From NCBI GenBank assembly GCA_036245805.1, contig BTRK01000005.1, positions 40,653,469 to 40,717,468 on the forward strand: a stretch of DNA of 64,000 nt, read 5' to 3'. The notes beneath the pieces were generated by a model. It saw only the letters and a list, made by a program, of their open reading frames with translations, was not told the origin of the DNA and searched no databases. Each line of letters starts with the position of its first letter. Position 1 is the first letter of the stretch. The translations under genes were made by a program, and so were the position numbers. Source of the stretch: Pristionchus mayeri (lineage: Eukaryota; Nematoda; Chromadorea; Rhabditida; Neodiplogasteridae). Of the stretch, positions 1 through 9,739 are shown in pieces.

Positions 1-581
1 TCAAATTCGATCACTATTGAAATATTTGCGTTTCATAGTCAGTCTAAAACACAAGTTATTAAGCTCGGGTTCCCAACATCGTTTGTAAAATTGCGATATG
101 TTTCAGATGCACATCAAGTTTCGACCCGTAATTTTATTTCGAAAAGATCTCCCCGCTTTCTGTCGTTATGGAATGCTATGTGAGGCATAATCGTGGTATG
201 CGATGTGATAGTGTTCACCGTTCCAAAACAACTACTTGAATATCCACAACTCTGTTCATTGTTCACTAACCAGCTAAATATCACTTCGAAATTCAGAATT
301 TGCTCGTCAGCACAAAAAGCCAAGTTAAACCTACTCGTCCTATGATAACCCCCTGTCCATTCGAGCAATCTATAGATTTCGTGTGCTCTCCAGCTCTGTC
401 TGCCGGCCGAGAGAGTGTGTAAAATGGCGACAGTCACGTGATCACGCTCGCATTACTCACCAATTTCACTCCGTCTTCGATGAACATCTGCACCAGCTGA
501 GGGACGGCCAGCTTGAGGAAAGTCGGTTTCATTTGTGTCGCATCCTATCGGGTCAATATCCTGCTGACAATGCATGAGAGT
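1..581 (-). CDS. Partial unknown gene, minus strand, window edge
   Basis: On the minus strand an exon can be read from an ATG near 535 (MKPTFLKLAVPQLVQMFI...) to a GTGAGT-type donor near 460. Downstream, 114-437 is open on the same strand for 107 codons and ends in TGA, with the segment NFEVIFSWLVNNEQSC and a basic C-terminus. I do not recognise a family. A decayed copy of the KPTFLKL exon lies at about 5340-5480, which supports this exon being, or having been, coding. The start of the 114-437 ORF overlaps one of the GAGAGAGTGTGT hairpin repeats found elsewhere in the window, so its first residues are doubtful. The exon join is inferred. Confidence 0.35.
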
Positions 582-933
582 AGATGAAATGATGAAATAA
601 ATAGAGCAATACGAATAAGAAGGACAACTACATCTTGACTACATCTCCATAAGAAGGACAACTACATCTTTTTTTTTCTTTTTTTTAGATACGCAGACGA
701 TGCTCATTAAAATGAGAGGCAGACATAAAGAGATAGTCTAATACTGAAACTTCAATTTCAATACTGAAAGAGTCATCCGGATCGAGTCAATTGCGGATTG
801 GAGCAGATCCACTCAGTTCATGGCAGCGATCGCCTGCGAAATAAACCATTGCATAGTTGCATTCACATGTTATGAGAGACTATCTGAGCCATTGGATATA
901 TTCTTGGCAAAGTTAGAAAAATCGAATTCCTCC
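582..933. other. Gene-free stretch, simple sequence
   Basis: I see no exon here. It contains a short direct repeat (AGAAGGACAACTACATCTT, near 628-646 and again near 652-670) followed by a T-rich run. From about 873 the sequence resembles the outer flank of the foldback element at 21.96 kb (ACTATCTGA ... TTGGCA ... AAAAATCGAATTCCTCC). Confidence 0.5.
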
Positions 934-2004
934 ATAATGTGTGTACGGATAGTACTCGGTGAGTATAGCACGTAGGTAATTTATGGAGTCATTCAGATAG
1001 CGCTTTCCAAGAAATATAGGTATTGCGAAATTTTTCGAAATTTTAGTTTTCACAACCGTTTTGAATGAATGACATCTTGAAAAATGCCCAAAATTCAACT
1101 GATCATACTCACTAAATTGTATGCTGATATGTTTTCAAATCCTTCAGAAAATTCGAAATTTCGACTATAATTTTTGAATGAAAAATTGAAGCTCCTTCAG
1201 ATGGGTTGTGTAGTGCAGCCATGATACATTCTTTGCTAAAAATATGAACGGAATAAAAAGGTGAGTTTTTGAGAAATTGACGAAAAACGACTAAATCTCA
1301 AAATAAAGTCAGTTCTTGATGAGCTCAGCGGCCTACCGTACCCCATCCAACATGAAGTACTCGACGAGGGAAATCAATTACCATTAGTAGAAATTCGAAA
1401 TTCCTTCGCGCGCGCGGGCGCGCAGGTCTTTAAAAGCTACAGTAATTATGCATGGATTACAGTAGCTTTTAAAGACCTGCGCGCCCGCGCGCGCGAAGGA
1501 ATTTCGAATTTCTACTAAAGGAAAGTGATTTCCCTCATCGAGTACTTCATGTTGGATGGGGTACAGTAGGCCGCTGAGCTCATCAAGAACTGACTTCATT
1601 TTGAGATTTTAGTAGTTTTTCGTCAATTTCTCAAAAACTCACCTTTTTATTTCGTTCATATTTTTAGCAAAGAATGTATCATGGCTGCACTACACAACGC
1701 TGAAATAAAAATTGCACATACCCACCCATCTGAAGGAGCTACAATTTTTCATTCAAAAATTATAGTCGAAATTTCGAATTTTCTGAAGGATTTGAAAACA
1801 AATTTAGGGTGATCTTCAAATTTAGTGAGTATGATCAGTTGAATTTTGCGCATTTTTCAAGATGTCATTGATTCAAAACGGTTGCGAAAACTAAAATTTC
1901 GAAAAATTTCGCAATACCTATATTTCTTGGAAAGCGCTATCTGAATGACTCCATAAATTACCTACGCGCTATACTCACCGAGTACTCTCCGTACACACAT
2001 TATC
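934..2004. repeat. GC-cored foldback element, copy 1
   Basis: This is an inverted repeat of about 1.07 kb. The left end ATAATGTGTGTACGGA pairs with the right end TCCGTACACACATTAT. The centre, near 1390-1500, is a long hairpin with a GCGCGCGCGGGCGCGC core flanked by AGCTACAGTA / TACTGTAGCT-like sequence. Small ORFs inside it are shadows of the palindrome. The same design (AAAAATCGAATTCCTCC flank, GTACTCGATGAG-type motif, GCGC-rich core) recurs at 21.96-23.68 kb, at 30.42-32.14 kb, and as a half copy at about 5923-6100. It is probably a non-autonomous foldback transposon family; I found no coding sequence. Confidence 0.85.
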
Positions 2005-2221
2005 ATGGGTCTCCTGTAAAAGTGTAGGAAAACTGACTCGTTTGGCTACTAGAAAATATTTTGTAAAGGGAAAGGGATCTAAACACGGTGAAGGGTATGG
2101 TGATTGCAATGCAACAACTCCCAAGTCCCAGTGTCGAATCCCGAAGAACCTGTGAATTGTTTCTGTTTTGTTGGTTTCTGTTTTGTCACCCCCCGCTATG
2201 ATGGATCGATCGACGCAGTGG

Positions 2222-3219
2222 TCATCTCTATAGGAACCCGATTCTGTAAGAGTCGAACAATCTCCCACAGAGCCTGGCACAGCATTTTTACGACAATGTA
2301 CAGAAAGGGGTTCTCGATGGTGCTGATCACGATGGTCAACTTCATTTTGCATGATCTCAACCGGTTGCGCCAGGCTGCATGTAGGCACCATCTTCTTTAT
2401 TGGCAATATCTCAGGAACCGATTTATGAATCATCTTCAAACTTGCGCAGATGATGTATTTGGCGGCCATGAAACCAATTCTATATAATTAGCATATATTA
2501 ATATACAATAAGTACATGCAATTTAGGTTCTCGAATATAAGGCCAAAGCTAGCACAACAAATTATATGGGCGAATGCGCCATGCTCTGGCAATCATTTTT
2601 CTTATACAGGGTATGGTGTTTAAATTCTGCTCCTTAAAGTTACATGCATTTTTCTGACTCATTTTGTCTCTTTTGCCGCTAAAATTGCTCAAGTGAGTGA
2701 GAAATGAAATAAATATCCTTTGTCTTCACGATAGTGGAACTGAAACTCATCTCATTTCTCACTCACTTGAGCAATTTGAACGGCAAAGGAGACAAAATGA
2801 GTCAGAAAAATGCATGTAACTTTAAGGAGCAGAATTTAAACACCATACCCTGTATAAGAAAAATGATCGCCAGAGCATGGCGCATCCGCCCATATAATTC
2901 GGTGTGTTAGCTTTGGCCTTATATTCGAGAACCTAAATTGCATATACTTATTGTATATTAATATATGCTAATTATATAGAATTGGATTCATGGCCGCCAA
3001 ATACATCATCTCCGCAAGTTTGAAGAAGATTCATAAATCGGTTCCTGAGATATTGCCAATAAAGAAGATGGTGCCTACATGCAGCCTCGCTCAACCTGTC
3101 GAGATCATGCAAAATGAAGTTGACCATCGTGATCTGCACCCTCGAGAACCCCTTTTTCACATTTTCGTAAAAATGGTGTGCCACGTTTGACTCTTAGAGA
3201 ATCGGGCTCATAGAGACAA
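2222..3219. repeat. Foldback element with nested palindromic MITE
   Basis: Inverted repeat of about 1 kb. The left arm (ATCTCTATAGGAACCCGATT ...) pairs with the right arm ending ... AATCGGGCTCATAGAGACAAT. The ORFs in the arms are mirror copies of one another and not credible genes. The core is occupied by a separate TA-flanked element at 2607-2852. Confidence 0.8.
2607..2852. mobile_element. Palindromic TA-flanked MITE (246 bp)
   Basis: The termini CAGGGTATGGTGTTTAAATT are perfect inverted repeats bounded by TA at 2605-2606 and 2853-2854, as expected for Tc1/mariner-type insertion. Inverted identity continues for about 100 bp per side, so nearly the whole element folds back on itself. It has no coding capacity. 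It sits in the middle of the larger foldback. Confidence 0.8.
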
Positions 3220-3455
3220 TAAATTTGTGAGGCGCGAAACTAACGGGTGTGGCAATTTTATATCCAAGTGAAAGAGAATCCTCCAGCTCTATTCAAAACT
3301 CACAACACTAAAATTACATGTCGCAAACATGAAATACAATAACCAATGCGCTCACCGTAATGTGCAACGACAGCATTAAACTTGATTTTGAGTTAGTATA
3401 GTTGAGTTATATGTACAAACGTAGCGGGAAGGGAAGAATTGGGGAAGGGGGACTA

Positions 3456-4746
3456 CAGGGTGTCCAAAAAGTATTGTTACACTTTTGAAACGCGAATTTT
3501 TTTAACATGTAGGTCGAGTTGTCAAAACCTGTAATAACACGTTTGAGCCCACCCTTCGGTGCGTTGAGGGAACCTACTAATTAGTTTCCCATAGTCATGG
3601 TTCGTCCAAATCGCTATCGTCAAACTATTATCAACCTTTGGACCCTCGGCGACCCCCCAGATTCCATCAGGAGGAAGCTTCGTATTTCCCGAATGACAGT
3701 CTATCGCACCATCTCCCGTTTCAAGCAGTTGGGCACTGCGAAGGACCGTCCAAGATCAGGAAGACCCAAGACCGCTCTCACTCAGAAGAACAGGAGAATC
3801 GTGGAGAAGAGAGTGAATCGCAATGCCAAACGATCCATCAGGAAGATGGCTAAGGATCTCAAGATCTCCAAAGGATCCGTGTGTGCCATCGTTCATTCTC
3901 TTCTCAAGTCCTACCCCTACAAGATGAGAAAGGGCCATGGCCTCACTGATGTCCACAAGCAGAAGCGCCTGGAGAGATGCAAGCTGCTCCTTCAGCGGGC
4001 CGATCGTGGGGAGCACTTGACTACCGTTTACTCTGACGAGAAGCTGTTCTCAGTCGAGGAGGTCTACAACAGTCATAACACCAGGATCATCGCCAAGTCT
4101 CCTCAGCAAGCTGACGCCAGAGGTAGAACCATCTCTCGCATTGCCCACCCCCAGGCACTGATGGTTTGGGCTGGTGTGTGCTCGACGGGCAAGACTCCTC
4201 TCGTGTTCGTGGATCCCGGGGTCAAGATCAACAAGGAGTACTACACCAGGGCAATTCTCCAGAAGGCCCTTCTCCCCTGGTCCCGCTCCCACTTCAAAGG
4301 GGCTCGCTGGACCTTCCAACAGGATTCAGCGCCTGCTCACTCGGCAAAAGTGACGCAGGCATGGTGTCGCGCCCATCTGCCCGACTTCATCTCGAGTGAG
4401 GAATGGCCCTCGAACTCCCCCGATCTCAACCCTCTGGACTTCAGCATTTGGTCAGTGTTGGAGAAGGAGGCCTGCTCTACTCGCCACAAGAACCGCGATT
4501 CCCTCAAGGCAGCCCTTCTTAAGGCATGGGAGAAGATCGACGTCCCTTACCTGCGGGCCGTCATCGACTCGGTCCCTCGTCGTCTCAGAGAGGTCATCGC
4601 GGCCAATGGAGGCCAGATCGAGTGATCGTGCATTGTTATGTTCATATGGTCACTGATAAATACTGTGCCCCGTTTGAGTTGTCTATGTTGCTTTTAAAGA
4701 AAGATACATGGTTTTATCCGTGTAACAATACTTTTTGGACACCCTG
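3456..4746 (+). mobile_element. Complete Tc1/mariner element, maT-like (DD37D)
   Basis: The 1291 bp element is bounded by TA duplications at 3454-3455 and 4747-4748. Its 27 bp terminal inverted repeats start CAGGGTGTCCAAAAAGTATT and look perfect (3456-3482 and 4720-4746). One uninterrupted transposase ORF lies between them. Perfect ends, TA duplication and an open frame together suggest a recent insertion. It lies outside the large palindrome and appears once in this window. Confidence 0.95.
3597..4625 (+). CDS. Tc1/mariner-superfamily transposase, maT (DD37D) type
   Basis: This 342-residue protein would cut and paste the surrounding TA-flanked element in the nucleus. Residues 1-110 form two helix-turn-helix regions (RISRMTVYRTISRF; LKISKGSVCAIVHSL) joined by a GRPKT-type AT-hook-like linker, typical of Tc1/mariner paired-like DNA-binding domains. 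The catalytic aspartates lie in YSDEKLF, FQQDSAPAHSA and NSPDLNPLDF. I count 37 residues between the second and third, the spacing that defines the maT family rather than mariner (34D) or Tc1 (34E). The full length, all three catalytic residues and the absence of a stop or frameshift make it potentially active. The ATG is 114 bp after the 5' terminal repeat. The codons are noticeably more GC-rich than the flanks. Confidence 0.95.
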   Translation: MVRPNRYRQTIINLWTLGDPPDSIRRKLRISRMTVYRTISRFKQLGTAKDRPRSGRPKTALTQKNRRIVEKRVNRNAKRSIRKMAKDLKISKGSVCAIVHSLLKSYPYKMRKGHGLTDVHKQKRLERCKLLLQRADRGEHLTTVYSDEKLFSVEEVYNSHNTRIIAKSPQQADARGRTISRIAHPQALMVWAGVCSTGKTPLVFVDPGVKINKEYYTRAILQKALLPWSRSHFKGARWTFQQDSAPAHSAKVTQAWCRAHLPDFISSEEWPSNSPDLNPLDFSIWSVLEKEACSTRHKNRDSLKAALLKAWEKIDVPYLRAVIDSVPRRLREVIAANGGQIE

Positions 4747-5925
4747 TAGACCTAATTTTAAAATTCGTAATAAATATCATTATATCTTTCATAGAGCAAG
4801 TATTAAAATTACTTCACCTAACGTAACTGACGCCATATATCTCTCTAAAATCTTCATCATTGTTGGACAATAGACTCAAGGTTAGCGATCTATATCAAGC
4901 ACTACTGCAGCTATCTGTATTTAATCTACCGTAACCCCTCTCTTACCTCGTTTTTGAATCGAAGAAAATTTGAGTCATGCAATAATTAATCAGGTCTATT
5001 CCTAACTTTCCACTTCACATGACAATGCTCTTCCTCACGCTTTGCTCCAACTCTTCACCTCTTCTATTATAGAGACACAAACACCGAATTATACTTTATA
5101 ATTAATTGTGTTTAACAACGATGCACGTCCGGCGCATTAACAAGACAGGCAAAGATCAGGAGGTATACTAAGATTGAAAAAGCACGGTGAATGGAGACAT
5201 CCGTTCGAAGTTCAACGTCAATCTTGCAAATTGCTGTGTTCGATCCACCTACTAAATATAGCTATTCTTCTATAACACAGTTGCAATAGTCGTCATGGTT
5301 ATGGGTCCAACAATTCAAACACTTAAAGGTCAACAAACTCTATCACTCACTCACTTACCAGCTTTGCTACTCATCTCCGACCAATATCTGCCCTGGCGGT
5401 CAAGTCAGCTTGAGGAAGGTCGGCTTTGTCTGCGATGCAGCCGCAGAAACCAACATTTTTTATCGGTTCCTGAGATCAAAGATCATGCGGTTCGATAATA
5501 AATTATTTTTCAATAAATGAAAACGACATAGTATGATATAATTTGTCTTATTTGCGAAGAAACTTCCAAAAAAATGAAATTTAAAGCACAGGAGCGGTGA
5601 TGCACAACTGGAATTCTCTATACCACCGTGAAAATTACTCCTTACTTTCCTTTGCCTCAGCTGTGAAACGCAAATTCAAGTGAAATCAAAAAATTTCATA
5701 GAAGTAGGAAACGTGTCAGAAAACTTAAAAATACATGTGCGATACTCTCGTTGGGTAAGAAAATTCTAAACAGAAGATACGTGGATGTTCTAAAAATCAA
5801 GTAAATATTGAAAACATGGATCGCACTTCCCATTGGTGAAGCGCGAATTGGTTGACTTCTTGCAATTGCATGAATGCAATATACAGTCAGATTAGCGCTG
5901 CTCAAATATGATACAACACACTATC
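4747..5925. pseudogene. Mostly gene-free; decayed copy of window-start exon
   Basis: Most of this stretch holds nothing I can identify. On the minus strand near 5340-5480, CAGACAAAGCCGACCTTCC encodes QTKPTFLKLT and then meets a stop. This is homologous to the KPTFLKL exon at about 460-535, with interruptions. I read it as a degenerate duplicate exon. The sequence between 5500 and 5920 is AT-rich with no convincing splice-bounded ORF. Confidence 0.35.
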
Positions 5926-6115
5926 TGACAGAATCAAAATAGACTTGGCACAGGTCGAAAATTCGAATTCCTTCTGACTTCAGCAGTAGGTAGTACTCGA
6001 CGAGGGAAACTGACGAGCATCGCCAGAATTTCGATCCGTATCGGCGCGCGCGGCGGCGCTGATCTTGAAAAAACTACAGTAATCCTCGAAAATTTGTATA
6101 TCGATCCCAATGACT
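5923..6115. repeat. Half copy of GC-cored foldback at palindrome edge
   Basis: The motifs TTGGCA, AAAATTCGAATTCCTTC, GTACTCGACGAGGGAAA, GGCGCGCGCGGCGGCGC and CTACAGTAATC occur in the same order as in one arm of the intact foldback at 934-2004. The opposite arm is missing: shortly after the central CTACAGTAA-type motif the sequence passes into the outer end of the giant left arm (about 6131). Confidence 0.7.
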
Positions 6116-6255
6116 GCGGTGGTAGGGGCGCATTTCTGAAAAAAAACTGAATTGCCCAAAATGCACAGCTGGCGTTTGTTGTTGTTTGATATCAAGTTGT
6201 TGCTTGAATATATCAATCGTTTTCTAATATTTGATGACATCTGATATTTGCTTAC

Positions 6256-8229
6256 CGGGGAATGCTGAAAAGCTGGATTTGCTCTTCCCCATCTACGTTG
6301 CTCGTGTCCATCATTAAACGAAATATACACGGATATCAAGTGAACTGAAATAACAGGCAGCACAACGCTGGATATCACAAGATACTTCTGAAATTTAAAT
6401 AATTAAAATAACGAAAATAAATAAAATAAACTAATAATAATACATTAAAATAACTAAAATAAATTACATAATAATAAAAATAACGGGATTAAAATGTGTT
6501 TGGAATTCAAAATATGAATACTCGGAGGCAGACTCAACAACTTACATAGTACGGATATAACTTGAAAAGAATCTGAATTGAAATAATCCACAGACATGTA
6601 ATCCCAAAGCACACGAGGGGAATGTGCGAATAAATAGAAAGCGCGAAATCGAATGCGACCAGGAATGCCACCTAGAAAACAGATTACATGAATAATTTGA
6701 AGGCATATGCTTGTCACCAGGAGCGTTGAGCTACTTGCGAGCGCGAAGAGAAGTAGTCGGGGGTTCTTGACCACAGCAACCTGCTTCTTACGTTCGCTTT
6801 CCTGAAGATTTACGTAATTGGAACGGATAAGAACCAAAAAAAACTATTTCCATTTTTTTTACTAAAAACATATTCTCCAACATTCCAGATTTGTAAATAA
6901 ACTAACGTTTATGTGATAGCGACATAATGCAACAGTCATAGATGTAGCTCCTACGATCAGTGGCACACAATGCAGTGCGATTTGTGCTTTCGGCCAATTT
7001 CCAGCAAGCGCGACGCTTGCTACAGCAGCAGCAGCGATCTGCACCATAGCACTTAGACTCCCGCGATTTACATACATCTGAAACAAGGCAATGGTATTCC
7101 TCCTGATAAGTAAATTGGCCTCTAACTGGCCTCATTTAACACATTCTCAGATATTAGAGAAAAAAGAGACGAAAAATGACGGCAATTAATCTTTCATAAC
7201 TAACCACTGTTGCTGAGTACTCGGCAAAGATTAGGAAGCCTGAAGCTGAAAGTGCAGATATGGTGGCCGCGGGGTACCAGAAAGGAGCTAGATTATGAGT
7301 GATAATGGAGCAAATTGTGCTGGCGATCAGGATCATCATGCAGGGAATAATCACTATTTTACGGCCCTGCAATGACAAATGTTCAATACGCCATAACCTC
7401 AATTTTCTCACAATAATTTTTATTTCATGCAGTCCGATGTGCATAAAGACCAAAGAGTAAACCAGAAGAACGCCTCCCGGAATCGATGCTCCCCATCCAA
7501 TGTTGAATAGTACTCCAGTAAGCACTGGTCCAACGATAGAAAGGGGAATGGCGACTGCGATAATTACTATATTCCATTCGCGAATCTGAATATCGTACAC
7601 AAACCAAGTTATCTTTGGTAATTATTATACCTGTGATGACTGATGTCCTATGAGAATAATATGTCCTAATATAGCAGCAACGATGAACGCGTTTAGAGCA
7701 ATGGCAACACGTTCGAAGACGATTGATGAGATCGCACTCGCTACTCCAGCCAGCACCATCCGCGCAGTCAGGATGGCCAACATCTGTGTTACATAATATA
7801 ATGATAAAATCACAGCAATGTTCGGATAGTGGTGAATAGTTCTGCTGGAAAGAGCAATGGTCTCGCTCTATCCATATCATACACTCTCTCGCTCATTGTG
7901 ATCGACGAGAGAGTGTGTTATTTGAAGAGAGTCAGGCGATTCCTCGCTGGAAAGTAGACAAAGATTCTATTGTTGTGTTTTTAGCAATGCATTAAAATAT
8001 TTTTTTTTAAAATAAAATAACTACGATAACTATGAAACCGTACCGTTCCAGGGTGGAGTTTTTGATGGGAAGCATTGAAGAACTTATAGACGGAAACACC
8101 GAACCAGATACTGATTCCACAAAGAGCTGTGAACATCGGTATGCCAAACTCCCACGATGTGTCAACGGCGACGCCAGTGAGGATTGAGCAACCGATGAGA
8201 AAAACCAGCCAAGTCCGACAGCCAGTCAT
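6256..8229 (-). pseudogene. Truncated copy of multi-pass membrane protein gene
   Basis: This is the left-arm copy of the gene at 45915-48919. It begins at the ATG at 8229 (MTGCRTWLVFLIGCSIL...) and contains counterparts of exons 1-8, ending near 6256 after ...NPAFQHSP. Exons 9-11, which in the right-hand gene encode a second set of membrane segments, are absent because the duplicated arm stops at about 6131. One substitution (Arg for Cys in GHEQRRW) and a Lys for Met in exon 1 (VYKFF against VYMFF) distinguish it. Without a new 3' end it probably yields no full-length protein. Neighbouring sequence to the left is a half foldback element, not coding. Confidence 0.7.
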
Positions 8230-8350
8230 GATTCTGAATGAATACCAGCGCGGAAATATAGATCAACGGGCGAAAAGACAAGCAATGCAATCAACTGTCA
8301 AGCGAACTTATAGAATAGTTAAGTATTTCGAAAACAGCATGGCTTATATT

Positions 8351-8385
8351 ATGTTGATTCAAACGTTTCTGACTATTTCATTTTC
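8351..8385. mobile_element. Mariner-like terminal repeat remnant
   Basis: GTTGATTCAAACGTTTCTGA followed by CTATTTC resembles a mariner-type end. Its inverted partner GAAATAGTCAGAAACTTTTG / AATCAACCTGATA lies at about 11117-11146. The pair brackets about 2.8 kb that includes the tRNA-like foldback, which suggests a decayed mariner-type element or two separate remnants. Copies are in the right arm near 45760-45795 and 42998-43030. Confidence 0.5.
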
Positions 8386-8925
8386 GAACTTTCTTCAAGT
8401 GTATTTTTACTGCCTGTAATAAATTCATGGTTTTAGTTAAGGACTTGCTAGTGGACTACTATAATATCACGCCTCTGACGAGAGAATCAGGACAAAAAGC
8501 CTAGATCTGGGTGCATTCGAAAGAGTCGATTTTGAGGTTTTGATAGTTCTTGGGGTAATCTGTCGTTCTGAATCCGATTCCGGAACGATCTGCAGCTTGT
8601 TCGGCGGCTGCAGCAGCTTGCTGCAGATTCGAAACTTTGCCTTTCGAGGTTCTGAAAATGGCTTCAAATTTATTCATGCAGGCTGAAATTTGGCCTGTAG
8701 GCTTCAATTATGACCAACTTTGACTATTCGGACTAATTTTGAAGTAGGTCAACTGATTCGTTCTGAGCAGTTTTTCTGCTGTAACGTTTTTAGTTCGAAA
8801 CAAACACAGACCAAACTTTTGCATCGTCTAGAGAATTAAATTCTGCATCTCCTTGATTTTTTTCAGATTTTTACCATTCGGTCTTGATGCTTGTTCATGC
8901 GAAAACATGTGAAAATGCGCATGAA

Positions 8926-9008
8926 GCGCCTGGCTGCACCGAGTGCTGAGAGCGTTAAGCGTTGCACTTCGAATCCAGTGGTCGCGGGTTCGACTCCCTA
9001 TGACAGCA
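8926..9008 (+). pseudogene. tRNA-like sequence with Pol III B box
   Basis: The segment runs CTGCACCGAGTGCTGAGAGC ... GCACTTCGAATCCAG ... GGGTTCGACTCCC ... GACAGCA. GGTTCGACTCC matches the Pol III B-box consensus (GGTTCGANNCC), a D-arm/A-box-like block precedes it, and an anticodon-like loop CTTCGAA lies at the right distance. The acceptor stem pairs for only about four bases, so this is a degenerate, probably non-functional tRNA-derived sequence. Opposite-strand partner at about 9203-9280; right-arm copies at about 44870-44941 and 45136-45218. Confidence 0.5.
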
Positions 9009-9202
9009 AACATGTTTTGTTTGTCTTTAAAATGTAATTCAGTCATATTTACTTGTTTAATTACTCTTTGCTACCTCTGAAAGGGACGCGTTTCAGCAGT
9101 TCTGCTTCCTCGCATACTTCATATACAAACAGTGAACGAACGAACAATTGGCAATGCGTAATTATTGAGCCTTTTGCATTTACATAAGCACAAAACATGT
9201 TT

Positions 9203-9280
9203 GCTACCATAGGGAGTCGAACCCCCACTGGATTCGAAGTGCAACGCTTAACGCTCTTAGAATTCGGTGCAGCCATGCGC
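9203..9280 (-). pseudogene. tRNA-like sequence, inverted partner
   Basis: Mirror of 8926-9008 within the same foldback. It keeps GGGTTCGACTCCC and the CACTTCGAATCCAGTG stretch but lacks the five bases TCGCG before the B box, so its T-stem is shorter. It is better regarded as a SINE/foldback component than as an expressed tRNA. Confidence 0.4.
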
Positions 9281-9739
9281 CTCATGCGCATTTTCACAGT
9301 TTTTCGCTTGAAAAAGCATCAAGACCGAATAATAAAATTCTGAAAAAATCAGGGAGATGCAGAATTTAATTCTCTAAACGATGCAAAAGTTTGATCTGTG
9401 TTTGTTTCGAACTAAAAACGTTACAGCAGAAAAACTGCTCAGAACGAATCAGTTGACCTACTTCAAAATTAGTCCGAATAGTCAAAGTAGGTCATAATTG
9501 AAGCCTACAGGCCAAATTTCAGCCTGCATGAATAAATTTGAAGCCATTTTCAGAACCTCGAAAGGCAAAGTTTCGAATCTCTGCAGCAAGCTGCTGCAGC
9601 CGCCGAACAAGATAAGCTGCAGATCGACCCGGAATCGGATTCAGAACGACAGATTACCCCAAGAACTACCAAAATCGAAAAAAACCGACTTTTCGAATGT
9701 ACCAAGCTTGTACTGATTCTCTCGTGAGAGGCGTGATAT

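Larger units (their letters stand above)
8464..9739. repeat. Foldback element carrying tRNA-like sequence (left arm)
   Basis: Inverted repeat of 1276 bp. The ends ATATCACGCCTCT and AGAGGCGTGATAT are exact inverses and each half is about 600 bp. Both halves contain CTGCAGCAAGCTGCTGCAG-type sequence (left half interrupted) and a tRNA-like block near the middle (8926-9008 and 9203-9280). The left block has an extra TCGCG compared with the right. The ORFs inside are mirror shadows. Confidence 0.85.

Noticed and set aside
1975..2487. Overlapping ORFs of 127 and 164 codons
   Set aside because: Both lie in one arm of a foldback and have mirrored equivalents at 2972-3190; no domain and no splice context.
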